Source: Thermococcus camini
GTDB lineage: Archaea; Methanobacteriota_B; Thermococci; Thermococcales; Thermococcaceae
Direction: 5' to 3'
DNA length: 64,000 nt
NCBI RefSeq assembly: GCF_904067545.1
Contig: NZ_LR881183.1
Location: 1,678,277 to 1,742,276 of the forward strand
The position numbers and the translations under genes were made by a program. This document shows, one piece after another, positions 8,204-16,761 of this stretch. Position 1 is the first letter of the stretch; every line of letters starts with the position of its first letter. The notes below the pieces were generated by a model. That model was not told where the DNA came from. It searched no databases and worked only from the letters and a program-made list of their open reading frames with translations.

Positions 8204-8740
8204 ATGCCGGTTGAAATCTTCCTGGACAGGGAGAAGGCGGACAGGATAAAGCGAATCCGACCGACCAAGGACGAGTACTTCATGCTCATAGCGAAGCTCG
8301 TATCGCTCCGGGCGACGTGCCCGAGGCTCCGCGTTGGGGCAGTAGCAGTCAAGGACGGCTACATCCTGGCCACTGGTTACAATGGGGCCCCGCGCGGAAT
8401 GGATCACTGCATCGACGCCGGCTGCCTGATAGTCGATGGACACTGCCACAGGGCCGTTCACGCGGAGCAGAACGTCATAGCGATGGCGGCCAGGAAGGGC
8501 ATAAGCCTTGAGGGGGCAACGCTCTACGTCACCCACTTCCCCTGCGACATCTGCTTCAAGCTGGTCATAAACGCCGGAATAAAGGAGATAGTCTACGAGG
8601 AGATGTACCCCAACGAAGCGACCGAGATTCTGCTGAAGGAGGCCCAGAGGAAGGGGATAGTGAAAATACGACAGTTCAAACTGCCAAAGGAGCGCGTTAA
8701 AGCGTTCCTGGAAGAACTCTTTGGGGAGTTCAAGGGTTAG
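8204..8740 (+). CDS. Deoxycytidylate deaminase-family protein
   Basis: A 178-residue zinc-dependent deaminase of the dCMP/ComEB type. The metal site is formed by the HAEQN motif (about residue 86) and PCDIC (about residue 109), with the substrate-side segment [14 protein letters not shown] (about residues 46-60). dCMP deaminases make dUMP for thymidylate synthesis. The N-terminal 30 residues are longer than the core domain and basic. It is third in the apparent BlaI-M48-deaminase operon, six bases after the protease, although no functional link is known. The gene ends four bases into the convergent DUF2304 gene. Confidence 0.9.
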   Translation: MPVEIFLDREKADRIKRIRPTKDEYFMLIAKLVSLRATCPRLRVGAVAVKDGYILATGYNGAPRGMDHCIDAGCLIVDGHCHRAVHAEQNVIAMAARKGISLEGATLYVTHFPCDICFKLVINAGIKEIVYEEMYPNEATEILLKEAQRKGIVKIRQFKLPKERVKAFLEELFGEFKG

Positions 8741-9108
8741 CTCTTCTTTTCAATCTCCTCAAGCATTTCCCTTATTTCCTCAAGCTCTATCGCTATCTTT
8801 CTCGTCAGTTCAGTTATCTCCCTCTCAGTCCTGTCCACGGCAAGGTAGACCTTGAATATCATCAGGTACGCCAGCCCTATGGCAACGACGAAGAGCGAAT
8901 CAAGACCCCTTCCGAGACCCAGGAGCTGCTTTATCGTCATGGCTATCTCAATGGGGAATATTGAGACCACCAGGAGGCCGACCAGAATGACTACCCAGAA
9001 CAGGAGGTCACCCCACTCAAGTTCCCTCTTTCCATATTTGCCAAGCACGTAGAGCATCAGGGCCAGTACAACTGCTATGGCTATGTACTGAACCGCATAC
9101 ACATCCAT
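8737..9108 (-). CDS. DUF2304 membrane protein
   Basis: A 123-residue integral membrane protein with three hydrophobic segments (about residues 5-20, 34-52 and 68-92) and a charged C-terminal coiled-coil-like helix rich in glutamate. This is the DUF2304 pattern. Such genes usually lie beside GT2 dolichyl-phosphate-sugar-synthase-like glycosyltransferases, as here: its ATG overlaps the stop of the HAD-GT2 gene (TGATG). It may anchor or assist that enzyme at the membrane; this is inferred from neighbourhood only. Confidence 0.8.
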   Translation of the reverse strand: MDVYAVQYIAIAVVLALMLYVLGKYGKRELEWGDLLFWVVILVGLLVVSIFPIEIAMTIKQLLGLGRGLDSLFVVAIGLAYLMIFKVYLAVDRTEREITELTRKIAIELEEIREMLEEIEKKS

Positions 9109-10430
9109 CACCTCAGCTTATCGAACAGCAGGTTGAGCGCGATTTTAACGCCCTCAAATATGTTGGTGCCCTTTTTCATCGAGTACTCCGTGTAGACCGC
9201 CTTTATTGGAACCTCGACTATTCTGCACCCACCTTTGGCAGCCTCAATGATGATTTCGCTCGAAACCGCGTAACGGTCGCAGGTTATCCTTATTCTGGCC
9301 GCGCAGTTGCGGCTGAAACACCGAAGTCCGCTCTGGCTGTCGCTGACGTACTCCCCGGCAAAGACCGCTGTTATCGCGTCGAGGACGAAGTTGCCAAAGC
9401 GCTTGACAAACGGCATCTGACTGGTGTCGCCCCTGAGGCGGGAGCCGACCGCGAAGTCCGCTCTACCCTCGGCGACGGGCTTCATTACGCGGAGGGCATC
9501 ACTCACGAGATGCTGGCCGTCGGCATCGAAGGTGAGGATCAGCCGGGCGTTTTTCCTGAGCGCGTAGGCGATGCCCGTGCCGAGGGCACCGCCGAGCCCC
9601 CTGTTGACCAGGTGCGTGAGAACGTGAACGCCCTTTGAGCGGGCTATCTCCTCGGTTCTGTCGCGGGAGCCGTCGTTGACAACGATTATCTCGTCGTGCC
9701 TGAAGTAGCGCAGCAGATCCTCCAAAACGGTGCCCACCATGCGCTCCTCGTTGTAGGCAGGAACGACTATATACGTGTCCAGAAGGGCCTCAATCAGATT
9801 TCTGAACTCCTCCATCGTTGGAACCTCGAAGTCAGACTCCACATCGACGGAGAAGCTCATCCTTCCAGACTCGTGAGAGGTTATCATGACCGAGAGCGCC
9901 CCAAGCTCCTTCGCCGGCAGGATATCGTAACCGTGGTCGCCGACCACGAGGGTTCTGGTCGGCTCAACGCCGAGGGCTTCTATTATCCGTTTCAGCTGGC
10001 CCGGGTTCGGCTTAAGCTCCGCCGGAGGAACATCGTCCCGCGTGAACACCACGCTGAAATATCCCGCTATGCCGTGCATCTCAAGGGCCCTGAGGGCCGC
10101 CTTCCTGGAGCTGCGGGTCATCACAGCCATCTGGATGCCCTTCTCCCTGAGAAACTCCAGGGTTTCCCTGACGCCCTCAAAAAGAAAACTCTCCGATATG
10201 CGCTCGGTTTCAAGCTCCACCATATGAGAATAGAGTTCTCCGAAATCCCTGCCCGTTTCCCCCGCTATCCTCTGAAGATTCTCGTACATAGGAGTGAGGT
10301 CCCCGAGGGTCTCCCCGGGTATTCCTTCCGCCAGGAGCCTGGATTTCAGCTCCTCCTTGAGTTGAGTGAAGGGTTTTGGAGCACCAACGAGCGTTCCATC
10401 GAGGTCGAAGACTACGAGCCTCACGTCCAT
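9108..10430 (-). CDS. Fusion protein: HAD phosphatase domain plus GT2 glycosyltransferase
   Basis: A 440-residue two-domain protein. Residues 1 to about 215 form a HAD hydrolase: motif I DLDGTLVG near the start, motif II TRSSRKAAL, and the late acidic motif VVGDHGYDI. From about residue 220 a family 2 glycosyltransferase begins with YIVVPAYNEE, then IIVVNDGSRDRT, the donor-binding DADGQH and RGDTSQMPFVKRFGN. This half resembles dolichyl-phosphate mannose/glucose synthases, which load sugars on the lipid carrier for glycosylation. The ATG at 10430 follows GGTGG and is preferred over the GTG nine bases upstream. Linking the domains could couple sugar phosphate removal to transfer, but the substrate is unknown. 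Confidence 0.85.
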   Translation of the reverse strand: MDVRLVVFDLDGTLVGAPKPFTQLKEELKSRLLAEGIPGETLGDLTPMYENLQRIAGETGRDFGELYSHMVELETERISESFLFEGVRETLEFLREKGIQMAVMTRSSRKAALRALEMHGIAGYFSVVFTRDDVPPAELKPNPGQLKRIIEALGVEPTRTLVVGDHGYDILPAKELGALSVMITSHESGRMSFSVDVESDFEVPTMEEFRNLIEALLDTYIVVPAYNEERMVGTVLEDLLRYFRHDEIIVVNDGSRDRTEEIARSKGVHVLTHLVNRGLGGALGTGIAYALRKNARLILTFDADGQHLVSDALRVMKPVAEGRADFAVGSRLRGDTSQMPFVKRFGNFVLDAITAVFAGEYVSDSQSGLRCFSRNCAARIRITCDRYAVSSEIIIEAAKGGCRIVEVPIKAVYTEYSMKKGTNIFEGVKIALNLLFDKLR

Positions 10431-10486
10431 GCCGTCCACCGAAGGGTTTATTTTTGGGCGTTCCTACAAGCAAAGGGTGCCTGAAT

Positions 10487-11395
10487 ATGATAGAGGCTGC
10501 TCCGCTTATAGGTTTAACCCTAACCCTCATCCTCACCCCGTACCTCGCAGGGAGATTGAAGCGAGCGGGCATCACCGGAAGGGACATACACAAGCTCGAC
10601 CGGCCCGAAGTTGCCGAGATGGGCGGACTGGCGCTCCTCGTTGCCATCCCCCTGGCGCTGGCACCGTCCCTCAATCCCGAAACCGCCCGGGCCCTCCTTG
10701 TATTCCTGCTCTTCGGAGTCGTTGGAATCGTGGACGACCTGACGGCACTCAGACAGTCCCACAAGGTGGCCCTCTCCCTCCTGGTCGCGGTTCCGACTGT
10801 GTTCTTCGGGGTATCTTCGCGGATAGACATCCTCGGCCACACCATCGATCTCGGAATCCTCTACCCCGTCTTCGCGGTGCTTTTCGTTACGGGCTCGGCA
10901 AACCTGGTGAACCTGCTGGCCGGCTTCAACGGCCTTGAGATTGGAACCTCCGCCGTGGCCCTGGGCTTTCTGGCCGTGGTAACCGACGGACCCGCCAGGG
11001 GTCTGGCGCTGGCGGGATTCGGCGCCGCCCTGGGGTTCCTGTGGTGGAACCGCTACCCCGCGAGGGTCTTCCCCGGTGATACCGGAACGCTGAGCATGGG
11101 CGCGCTGATTGGGCTCGTCGGAATACTCGGAAAGGCTGAACTTTACGCGGCGATACTCCTCGTCCCGCACTTTCTGGACTTCGTGATAAAGGCTGTTGGG
11201 GTTAGGTTTGGGGTCAGGAAACACGGAAGAACGGAAGTCCTGCCCGACGGGACGCTGAAAGCACCGCCGTACCCCAGCTTTCTGGGAACGATAATGAGAA
11301 AGGTCAAGGTGAACGAGCCGAGGCTCGTCGCGATAGTCTGGGGGATAGAGTTCATCCTTGGGCTTCTGGTTCTTGCTCTTCATCTATCACTTTGA
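10487..11395 (+). CDS. GT4-family UDP-GlcNAc:dolichyl-phosphate phosphotransferase-like protein (WecA/AglH type)
   Basis: A 302-residue polytopic membrane protein of the MraY/WecA/ALG7 family, which transfers GlcNAc-1-phosphate to a polyprenol phosphate, the first step of lipid-linked glycan assembly. Seen motifs are IVDDLTALRQ (the DD pair), LVNLLAGFNGLEIG (catalytic NxxxxxDG-like loop) and RVFPGDTGTLSMG. About nine to ten hydrophobic segments are visible. The ATG at 10487 is the first sensible start after AGGGTGC; the longer frame upstream is antisense to the divergent HAD-GT2 gene. Its 3' end overlaps the end of cas6 by 44 bases on opposite strands. With its neighbours it suggests a surface-glycan cluster. 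Confidence 0.88.
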   Translation: MIEAAPLIGLTLTLILTPYLAGRLKRAGITGRDIHKLDRPEVAEMGGLALLVAIPLALAPSLNPETARALLVFLLFGVVGIVDDLTALRQSHKVALSLLVAVPTVFFGVSSRIDILGHTIDLGILYPVFAVLFVTGSANLVNLLAGFNGLEIGTSAVALGFLAVVTDGPARGLALAGFGAALGFLWWNRYPARVFPGDTGTLSMGALIGLVGILGKAELYAAILLVPHFLDFVIKAVGVRFGVRKHGRTEVLPDGTLKAPPYPSFLGTIMRKVKVNEPRLVAIVWGIEFILGLLVLALHLSL

Positions 11396-12101
11396 CCATT
11401 CCGAAGCCGTACCTCGTTTTTTCCCCAAAACCGTTCTCATAGCCGAAGCGGGCGATCTCGGAGGAGCCGGTGTAGCGGAATATCATGAGCGAGCCGCGGT
11501 AGTAGGTATCCTTAACGAGTATCCTGACGGGTTTGAACTTGACAACGTCTATTGAAAAGTCCCTCTCCTCGGGCATCTCACCCATTATGGCGGAATAGCG
11601 CATGAGCATTACCTTGCGGAGCTTGTCAAAGAAGCTCTCCTCGTTGGGGTAGAGATCCCATATCTTCATCCTGTTGCCGCTCAGCTTAACCGTCCTGACC
11701 ATTATTGGACTCAGCGTCGAGAACAGGGCGCTTTCCTTTATCCTGGGCTCCTTGAGAACCTTTATGTCATCGGCGATGAATGTGGCGTCCCCTATCTGCA
11801 GGATTGGACTGTCGATGAAGCCCTCAACAACAGCCTTTATCAGCTCGTTCGAGGAGGACGAGATGTAGAGCGAGACGTCGTCCGAGAGAACCCTAATCCC
11901 CCGGTCTGGGATGAGCTCGCGCTTCCGCACCATTATGCGGGAGAACGTGAAGTAGTCAACATGGCTCACTTCAGCTTCCCTGGCTATTTCAGGGGAAACT
12001 ATGGCCATTTTGGCCACTAACTGAGTGTAAACGTCATAATTGTAGTTAAACGGCAGAATCGTGCCCTCCTCTGCGGGCCTGAACTTTATCTCCACCCTCA
12101 T
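11352..12101 (-). CDS. cas6: CRISPR-associated endoribonuclease Cas6 (solitary)
   Basis: A 249-residue RAMP protein of the Pyrococcus Cas6 type. The N-terminal ferredoxin fold is followed by conserved LKEPRI...FSTLSPIMVRTVKL in the centre and the C-terminal glycine-rich loop GYENGFGEKTRYGFGMVKV, both close to Pfu Cas6. Cas6 cuts CRISPR precursor RNA at the repeat. The general-acid histidine of Pfu Cas6 (position 46) is not clearly aligned; a histidine near residue 48 (SHVDYFTFS) is the best candidate. GGGGTGGG precedes the ATG. No other cas gene or repeat array is visible in the window, so it must serve arrays elsewhere or be an isolated copy. Confidence 0.93.
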   Translation of the reverse strand: MRVEIKFRPAEEGTILPFNYNYDVYTQLVAKMAIVSPEIAREAEVSHVDYFTFSRIMVRKRELIPDRGIRVLSDDVSLYISSSSNELIKAVVEGFIDSPILQIGDATFIADDIKVLKEPRIKESALFSTLSPIMVRTVKLSGNRMKIWDLYPNEESFFDKLRKVMLMRYSAIMGEMPEERDFSIDVVKFKPVRILVKDTYYRGSLMIFRYTGSSEIARFGYENGFGEKTRYGFGMVKVIDEEQEPEAQG

Positions 12102-12229
12102 TACAACCCACCCCTTGGTATAACCTTTCTATACTCTGCGTTTAAAGTTAATAAGAATTTCGCAAATTAAACCAACGGAGGATTACTTCAAAGAGATGTT
12201 TGGAGAATCCGCACGTTTTGTACCAACAA

Positions 12230-12238
12230 TTATATAAA
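12230..12238 (+). promoter_or_regulatory. TATA box of the PAN gene
   Basis: TTATATAAA lies in an AT-rich segment 80 bases before the PAN start, predicting an untranslated leader of about 55-60 bases that ends with GAGAGGTGA before the ATG. The 217-base region between cas6 and PAN holds nothing else I can identify apart from a TTTAAA box for cas6 at about 12140. Confidence 0.7.
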
Positions 12239-12318
12239 TCGCCCCTCCAACTCTCCCGGGAAGGATAGAGTTAAAAAGACCCTTCTACAGAAACCTTAAT
12301 TGTGAGAGGTGAAAGGTT

Positions 12319-13515
12319 ATGAGCGTTGAAAACGTCGATATCAAACCATCGGACGAGTACGATGATTACGTCATATATCTGAAGAGACGCATAAGGCAGC
12401 TCGAGCTCCAGGTGAGAACCCTGGAAGCCGACAAGGAGAGGCTGGAGAGAGAGCTCTCCCGTCTCAGAATGGAGATGTCCCGGCTAAGGCAGCCCCCGGC
12501 ATTCGCGGGCACGCTTCTCGAACTGCTCGACGAGGACAGAGCGATAGTCCAGAACTTCAACGGCCCGCGCTTTGTCGTCAGGATAGCGCCATGGATCGAG
12601 CGCGAGAACCTCAAGCCCGGTTCGAGGGTTGCCCTCGACCAGAGGACGATGGCCGTCGTGGAGCTTCTTCCCAGCGAGAAAGACCCAAGCGTCCTCGGGT
12701 TTGAGGTCATCGAGAGACCCACCGTCAGTTACAAGGACATAGGCGGCCTGGAGAAACAGCTTCAGGAACTCAGGGAGGCAATAGAGCTTCCACTAAGGCA
12801 CCCGGAGCTCTTCGAGAAGGTCGGAATCGAGCCGCCTAAGGGGGTTCTCCTCTACGGTCCGCCCGGCTGCGGAAAGACGCTAATGGCCAAGGCCCTGGCT
12901 CACGAGGCCAACGCAACCTTCATCCGCGTCGTTGGCAGCGAACTCGTGAGGAAGTTCATAGGCGAAGGGGCAAGGCTGGTTCACGAGCTGTTTGAACTCG
13001 CCAAAGAAAAGGCCCCGACCATAATCTTCATAGACGAGATAGACGCGATAGGAGCGAAGAGGATGGACGAAACCACAGGCGGCGAGAGGGAGGTCAACAG
13101 AACCCTTATGCAGCTCCTGGCGGAGATGGACGGCTTCGACCCAAGGGGCAACGTGAAAGTCATAGCGGCAACCAACAGGCCGGACATCCTCGATCCAGCT
13201 CTGTTGAGACCCGGCAGGTTCGACAGACTGATAGAAGTTCCGCTTCCGGACTTCAAGGGCAGGCTGGAGATACTCAAGGTGCACACGAGGAAGATGAACC
13301 TCAAGGACGTCGACCTGCGCGTAATCGCGGAGATGACCGATGGGGCCAGCGGTGCGGACCTGAAGGCCATAGCGACCGAGGCCGGAATGTTCGCCATAAG
13401 GGCGAGGCGCGAGTACGTCACCCAGGAGGACTTCATGAAGGCCATCGAGAAGGTCTTCGGCGCGGAGCAGAGGCTCGCCCAGCAGATAGCCATGCACGAG
13501 GTCATGTACGGCTGA
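12319..13515 (+). CDS. pan: Proteasome-activating nucleotidase PAN
   Basis: A 398-residue AAA+ ATPase that unfolds proteins and feeds them into the archaeal 20S proteasome as a hexameric ring. An N-terminal coiled coil (about residues 16-58) is followed by an OB domain and the AAA domain: Walker A GPPGCGKT (about 179), Walker [13 protein letters not shown], arginine-finger region RPGRFDR, and the helical lid. The C-terminus ends in Met-Tyr-Gly, fitting the HbYX tail that docks into the proteasome alpha ring. A proteasome beta subunit is encoded at 58477 in this window. Length and sequence are standard for Thermococcales. Confidence 0.97.
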   Translation: MSVENVDIKPSDEYDDYVIYLKRRIRQLELQVRTLEADKERLERELSRLRMEMSRLRQPPAFAGTLLELLDEDRAIVQNFNGPRFVVRIAPWIERENLKPGSRVALDQRTMAVVELLPSEKDPSVLGFEVIERPTVSYKDIGGLEKQLQELREAIELPLRHPELFEKVGIEPPKGVLLYGPPGCGKTLMAKALAHEANATFIRVVGSELVRKFIGEGARLVHELFELAKEKAPTIIFIDEIDAIGAKRMDETTGGEREVNRTLMQLLAEMDGFDPRGNVKVIAATNRPDILDPALLRPGRFDRLIEVPLPDFKGRLEILKVHTRKMNLKDVDLRVIAEMTDGASGADLKAIATEAGMFAIRARREYVTQEDFMKAIEKVFGAEQRLAQQIAMHEVMYG

Positions 13516-13574
13516 AGGCAACTTTCATCGCAACTTTTTTATCCTTTGTTGTGGTATTTCCGCAGGTGGGAGGG

Positions 13575-14135
13575 TTGAGTAAGGGACATGTCTACGTTCT
13601 GGGTGTAGCCATCATCGTAGTGATCCTTACCATCGCGAGCCAAGTACCCATGACACTCGAACCCCATCTCTCCAAGGTATCGTACACCGATTCAGAGAAT
13701 CCCGCCAGCTGGGTGGGACGGGACGAGAGCCTGAGGGCAAACTTCAGCGGGCATTTTTACGTCGTAATCACGCGAAGCTTCGACAAGATACGCCTCTGGA
13801 TAACCCCTAGGGAAGGTGCGAGGACGCTCTACATACGGGTGGTGGTAAAAAGGGAGTTTCTAAACGCCCTGTACCTTGAGGTCGAGCCTCCCTGGTACGG
13901 AAAAGTTGAGATCAGCAGGGAAAAGGACCCGGAAGGAATGACCTACCTCATTCAGGTCAAAGACCTCGGTGAAGCGGGAGAAGGAACATACGAGCTGACG
14001 TTTTTGGATCGGGCACCCGAAGAGAGGCTTCTAATGTGGGTTACAGTAGAAGTCCAGGACGGCCTCTTCAAATACAAGGGGACGCTCTCAACGGTGGTGC
14101 TTGAACCGTTTATGCCCCCAAACTGTACTGGTTGA
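13575..14135 (+). CDS. Secreted or membrane-anchored hypothetical protein
   Basis: About 186 residues. An N-terminal hydrophobic segment (HVYVLGVAIIVVILTIA) acts as signal peptide or anchor; the remainder is an extracytoplasmic beta-rich domain with aromatic and acidic residues and no recognisable catalytic site. The start is uncertain: TTG at 13575 follows GGTGGGAGG, while a GTG at 13551 has no ribosome binding site and would add eight residues. A TATA-like CTTTTTTATCC lies at about 13535. The gene follows PAN by about 60 bases and converges with an MFS transporter. Function unknown. Confidence 0.65.
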   Translation: MSKGHVYVLGVAIIVVILTIASQVPMTLEPHLSKVSYTDSENPASWVGRDESLRANFSGHFYVVITRSFDKIRLWITPREGARTLYIRVVVKREFLNALYLEVEPPWYGKVEISREKDPEGMTYLIQVKDLGEAGEGTYELTFLDRAPEERLLMWVTVEVQDGLFKYKGTLSTVVLEPFMPPNCTG

Positions 14136-14148
14136 TTATGTAAAGAAC

Positions 14149-15243
14149 TCACTCCTCCAGTTTTACCAGCACCCCCGCCAGCAGGTACATAGCCGGTATC
14201 GACAGGAAAGCCTTTTCGTAGCCGAAGTGATCTATCAGGAGACCGACGGCATAGGGCCCGACGGTTGCACCAAAGAACCCGACCATGTTAACGAAGCCCA
14301 TGACGGAACCGAGGTTCTCCCCGGTGGCCTTTTCTGACGTGTAGGCCGTGACTATGGCTCCCACAGAGTAGAAGGTAATGCCCAGAGGGATTATCACCCA
14401 TGGGGAAGCCGTGAGGGCGAGAATCAACGTGAGGAGGGCGTTGAGGCCGAAGACCACCGCCACGCTGCGCCTCCCGATCCTGTCGTACAGTCCGCCCCCC
14501 ACGAGAGAGCCAGTGATTCCGATAACCGAGAGAAGGGAGAACAGCAGGGACGCGGTCTTAAGGGAGACCCCCGAGTTCACCAGGAAGGACACAAGGAACG
14601 TGAGGAGACCGAAGAAGGCGGCGAGGACTATGAAGTTCGCCGCGCTGAGGAGGAAAACGTTCCGAGGTATGGAGAACCTGACGCGGGATGGCTTTGAAAC
14701 CTCGCCCCTAACCGCAAAGGTCAGCGCTATTCCGATTGCCAGACTCAGCATCGAGAGTGCCAGAAAGGCGTAGCGCCATTCGAGGTTCACCGCTATGGGG
14801 ACGACTATCAGCGGCGCTATCCCGCTGCCGACGGGCGGGCCGACCATGAAGACGCCCAGCGCGGAGCCCTTTCTCTCCCGATAGACCTCGCTTATCAGCG
14901 CTGTTGCGGGAGCATAGTAGAGGCCGGAAAAGAGGCCGTAGAGTGCCCGAACCGCGAGCAGTTCCCAGTACTCGCGGGCAAAGACTATGAGAGCGGATGA
15001 GAGCGAGTAGCCGATTATGCTGAGAACAAGGAGCCTTTTCCGCCCAAAGCGGTCACCTATGTATCCGGCTGGAACCTGTATGAGTGCGTAGGGTAAAAGC
15101 AGGGTCGTCATTAGAAGGCCGGCCTCGGCGTTGTTTATTCCCAGCTCGGCCTTTATCATCGGAATAAGGGGCGGGATTGCCATCCTGTGGGCGTAGTTGA
15201 AGACCCAGCCAAGCGAGACCAGCAGGAGGAGCCTCTTCCGCAT
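14149..15243 (-). CDS. MFS transporter
   Basis: A 364-residue major facilitator with about twelve hydrophobic segments. The signature between helices 2 and 3 (GYIGDRFGRKRLLVL, about residues 61-75) is clear, and the equivalent loop of the second half reads GGLYDRIGRRSVAV. Such proteins move small solutes or drugs by proton- or sodium-coupled transport; the substrate cannot be told from sequence. The ATG at 15243 lies about 25 bases after the TTTTAAAC box (about 15265), suggesting a leaderless mRNA. It is divergent from rio2. Confidence 0.88.
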   Translation of the reverse strand: MRKRLLLLVSLGWVFNYAHRMAIPPLIPMIKAELGINNAEAGLLMTTLLLPYALIQVPAGYIGDRFGRKRLLVLSIIGYSLSSALIVFAREYWELLAVRALYGLFSGLYYAPATALISEVYRERKGSALGVFMVGPPVGSGIAPLIVVPIAVNLEWRYAFLALSMLSLAIGIALTFAVRGEVSKPSRVRFSIPRNVFLLSAANFIVLAAFFGLLTFLVSFLVNSGVSLKTASLLFSLLSVIGITGSLVGGGLYDRIGRRSVAVVFGLNALLTLILALTASPWVIIPLGITFYSVGAIVTAYTSEKATGENLGSVMGFVNMVGFFGATVGPYAVGLLIDHFGYEKAFLSIPAMYLLAGVLVKLEE

Positions 15244-15277
15244 GGTTTCGATAAAGGACTAAGCGTTTAAAAGCATA

Positions 15278-15295
15278 TTGGACAGGAGCGTCCAA
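15278..15295. promoter_or_regulatory. Inverted repeat between the MFS and rio2 promoters
   Basis: TTGGAC-N6-GTCCAA is a perfect 6-bp inverted repeat lying between the minus-strand TATA box (about 15262-15273) and the rio2 TATA box TTTATAAA (15301-15308). Its position would allow a dimeric regulator to act on both promoters. It does not match the TrmBL1 motif known from Thermococcales. Confidence 0.4.
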
Positions 15296-15340
15296 CTACC
15301 TTTATAAATGCCAGCCGGAAACTGACTTCAGGGAAGGGAG

Positions 15341-16270
15341 ATGGTGAGCAAGCTACTGGCACTCGAGGCCTATCCCAACCTGCGGGACCTCGACTTCAGG
15401 ATACTCAGAGGGGTAGAGCTGAACATGCGGCACCACCGATGGGTGCCCCTGGAGGACATCGCGCGCTTCACGAGAACGGACATCGAGACTGCCTCGTTCA
15501 GGCTCGGGAAGCTCGACGACTGGGGGCTCGTGGCCAGGAGGAGCGACATCGGCTACATAGGCTACCAGCTCACGATACACGGCTACGACGTCCTCGCCAT
15601 AAGGGCGCTCGCGAAAAAGGGCGTTATCGAGGCGATAAACCCCGCCCACGTTGGCGTGGGAAAGGACGCTGACGTTTACATAGGAATGACCCCCTCGGGT
15701 GAAAAGGTCGCCGTCAAGTTCAACCGCATCGGTGGAAGAACCGCATCGCGGAGGGCTGGCTACCACGGCCACGTCTTCCAGGATAAGCACCACACGAGCT
15801 GGCTCTACGTCTCAAGGCTGATAGCCAAAAAGGAGTACGAGGCGCTAACTCTTCTGAGCCCGATAGCCCGGGTGCCGAGGCCGGTAGCATGGAACAGGCA
15901 CGTGGTCGTTATGGAGTTCATAGAAGGAACCGAGCTGGCGGAGCTTCGTGACACGGATCTAGCGAGGGAAGAGGCGAAAGAGATACTCGACCGCGTTCTG
16001 GAGGAGTACCTCAAGATAGTCCGCTTCGGCATCGTTCACTCGGACATGAGCGAGTTCAACGTGGTTCTAACCCACGACGAGGGCGAGATACTCATAATCG
16101 ACTGGGCCCAGCACATAACGACCGCCCGCCCTGAGAGCTATGAACTTCTGAAGAGGGATCTGCGGGTGGTGCTGAACGCATTCCGGAGACGGTGGCGTGT
16201 GGAGAAGAGGTTTGAGGATGTCTGGCCGGAATTTGAAAAGGCCTGGCTCGAGAGCCGGGGTGAGGGATGA
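15341..16270 (+). CDS. rio2: RIO2 atypical serine/threonine protein kinase/ATPase
   Basis: The 309-residue protein has the RIO2 layout: an N-terminal winged helix (residues 1-85) followed by the RIO kinase domain. The ATP loop is GVGKDADVYIG, the catalytic loop is HSDMSEFNVVL, and the metal-binding motif is IIDWAQ in place of DFG. RIO2 acts in late maturation of the small ribosomal subunit. The start follows GGGAAGGGAG. Its last four bases overlap the next gene, so translation of the two is coupled. Confidence 0.95.
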   Translation: MVSKLLALEAYPNLRDLDFRILRGVELNMRHHRWVPLEDIARFTRTDIETASFRLGKLDDWGLVARRSDIGYIGYQLTIHGYDVLAIRALAKKGVIEAINPAHVGVGKDADVYIGMTPSGEKVAVKFNRIGGRTASRRAGYHGHVFQDKHHTSWLYVSRLIAKKEYEALTLLSPIARVPRPVAWNRHVVVMEFIEGTELAELRDTDLAREEAKEILDRVLEEYLKIVRFGIVHSDMSEFNVVLTHDEGEILIIDWAQHITTARPESYELLKRDLRVVLNAFRRRWRVEKRFEDVWPEFEKAWLESRGEG

Positions 16271-16761
16271 TGGTGATAAAATACGAACCCCTGAACAGGC
16301 GTGAGAGGATTATGAGGCTCTTCAGAGAGGCCATAGAGGCAGAAAACGCCAGGGACCTCGAAACCGCCAAGAGGAAGCTTGACGAGATAATGGAGCTGGC
16401 GAGGGAGGAGGAGCCGGAGTTCTACTTCGAGGCCTGCTTCAGGCTCGCGGAGATTTTCCTTCAGGAGGACAACTACAGGGGAGCGGTTAAGTGCGCCCTC
16501 AGGGGAATACATCGCGCGCCAAATGAGGACCTCTATAGACTGGGGATAAAGAGGCTCGGCGACATTCTGTTCATAATGAAGGGGGAGAACCGGCTCGGCG
16601 AGATATCCAAAGACATGGACGTTACGCTGGGCCTGGTTAGAAACAACGATGAACTTTACCGCTTCGTTCAAACGCTCGTGAGGATAGCGGGGGGAGAAAA
16701 GGTCGAGGAGCGGTTCTCGCTGGAGGAGTTCAATGAGATAATCGAGCTCCTCAGAGGATAG
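16267..16761 (+). CDS. TPR-like all-helical hypothetical protein
   Basis: A 164-residue soluble, almost entirely helical and charged protein. Repeated helix pairs (for example ARDLETAKRKLDEIMELA, then EFYFEACFRLAEIFLQEDNYRGAVKCALRGI) resemble tetratricopeptide repeats, which bind other proteins. The ATG overlaps the rio2 stop (ATGA), so it may work with RIO2 in ribosome maturation; that is an inference from operon structure only. Its end overlaps the convergent radical SAM gene by eleven bases. Confidence 0.7.
   Translation: MMVIKYEPLNRRERIMRLFREAIEAENARDLETAKRKLDEIMELAREEEPEFYFEACFRLAEIFLQEDNYRGAVKCALRGIHRAPNEDLYRLGIKRLGDILFIMKGENRLGEISKDMDVTLGLVRNNDELYRFVQTLVRIAGGEKVEERFSLEEFNEIIELLRG

Noticed and set aside
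11352-12318. Possible CRISPR array near cas6
   Set aside because: No regularly spaced repeats are present between 10.4 and 13.5 kb.
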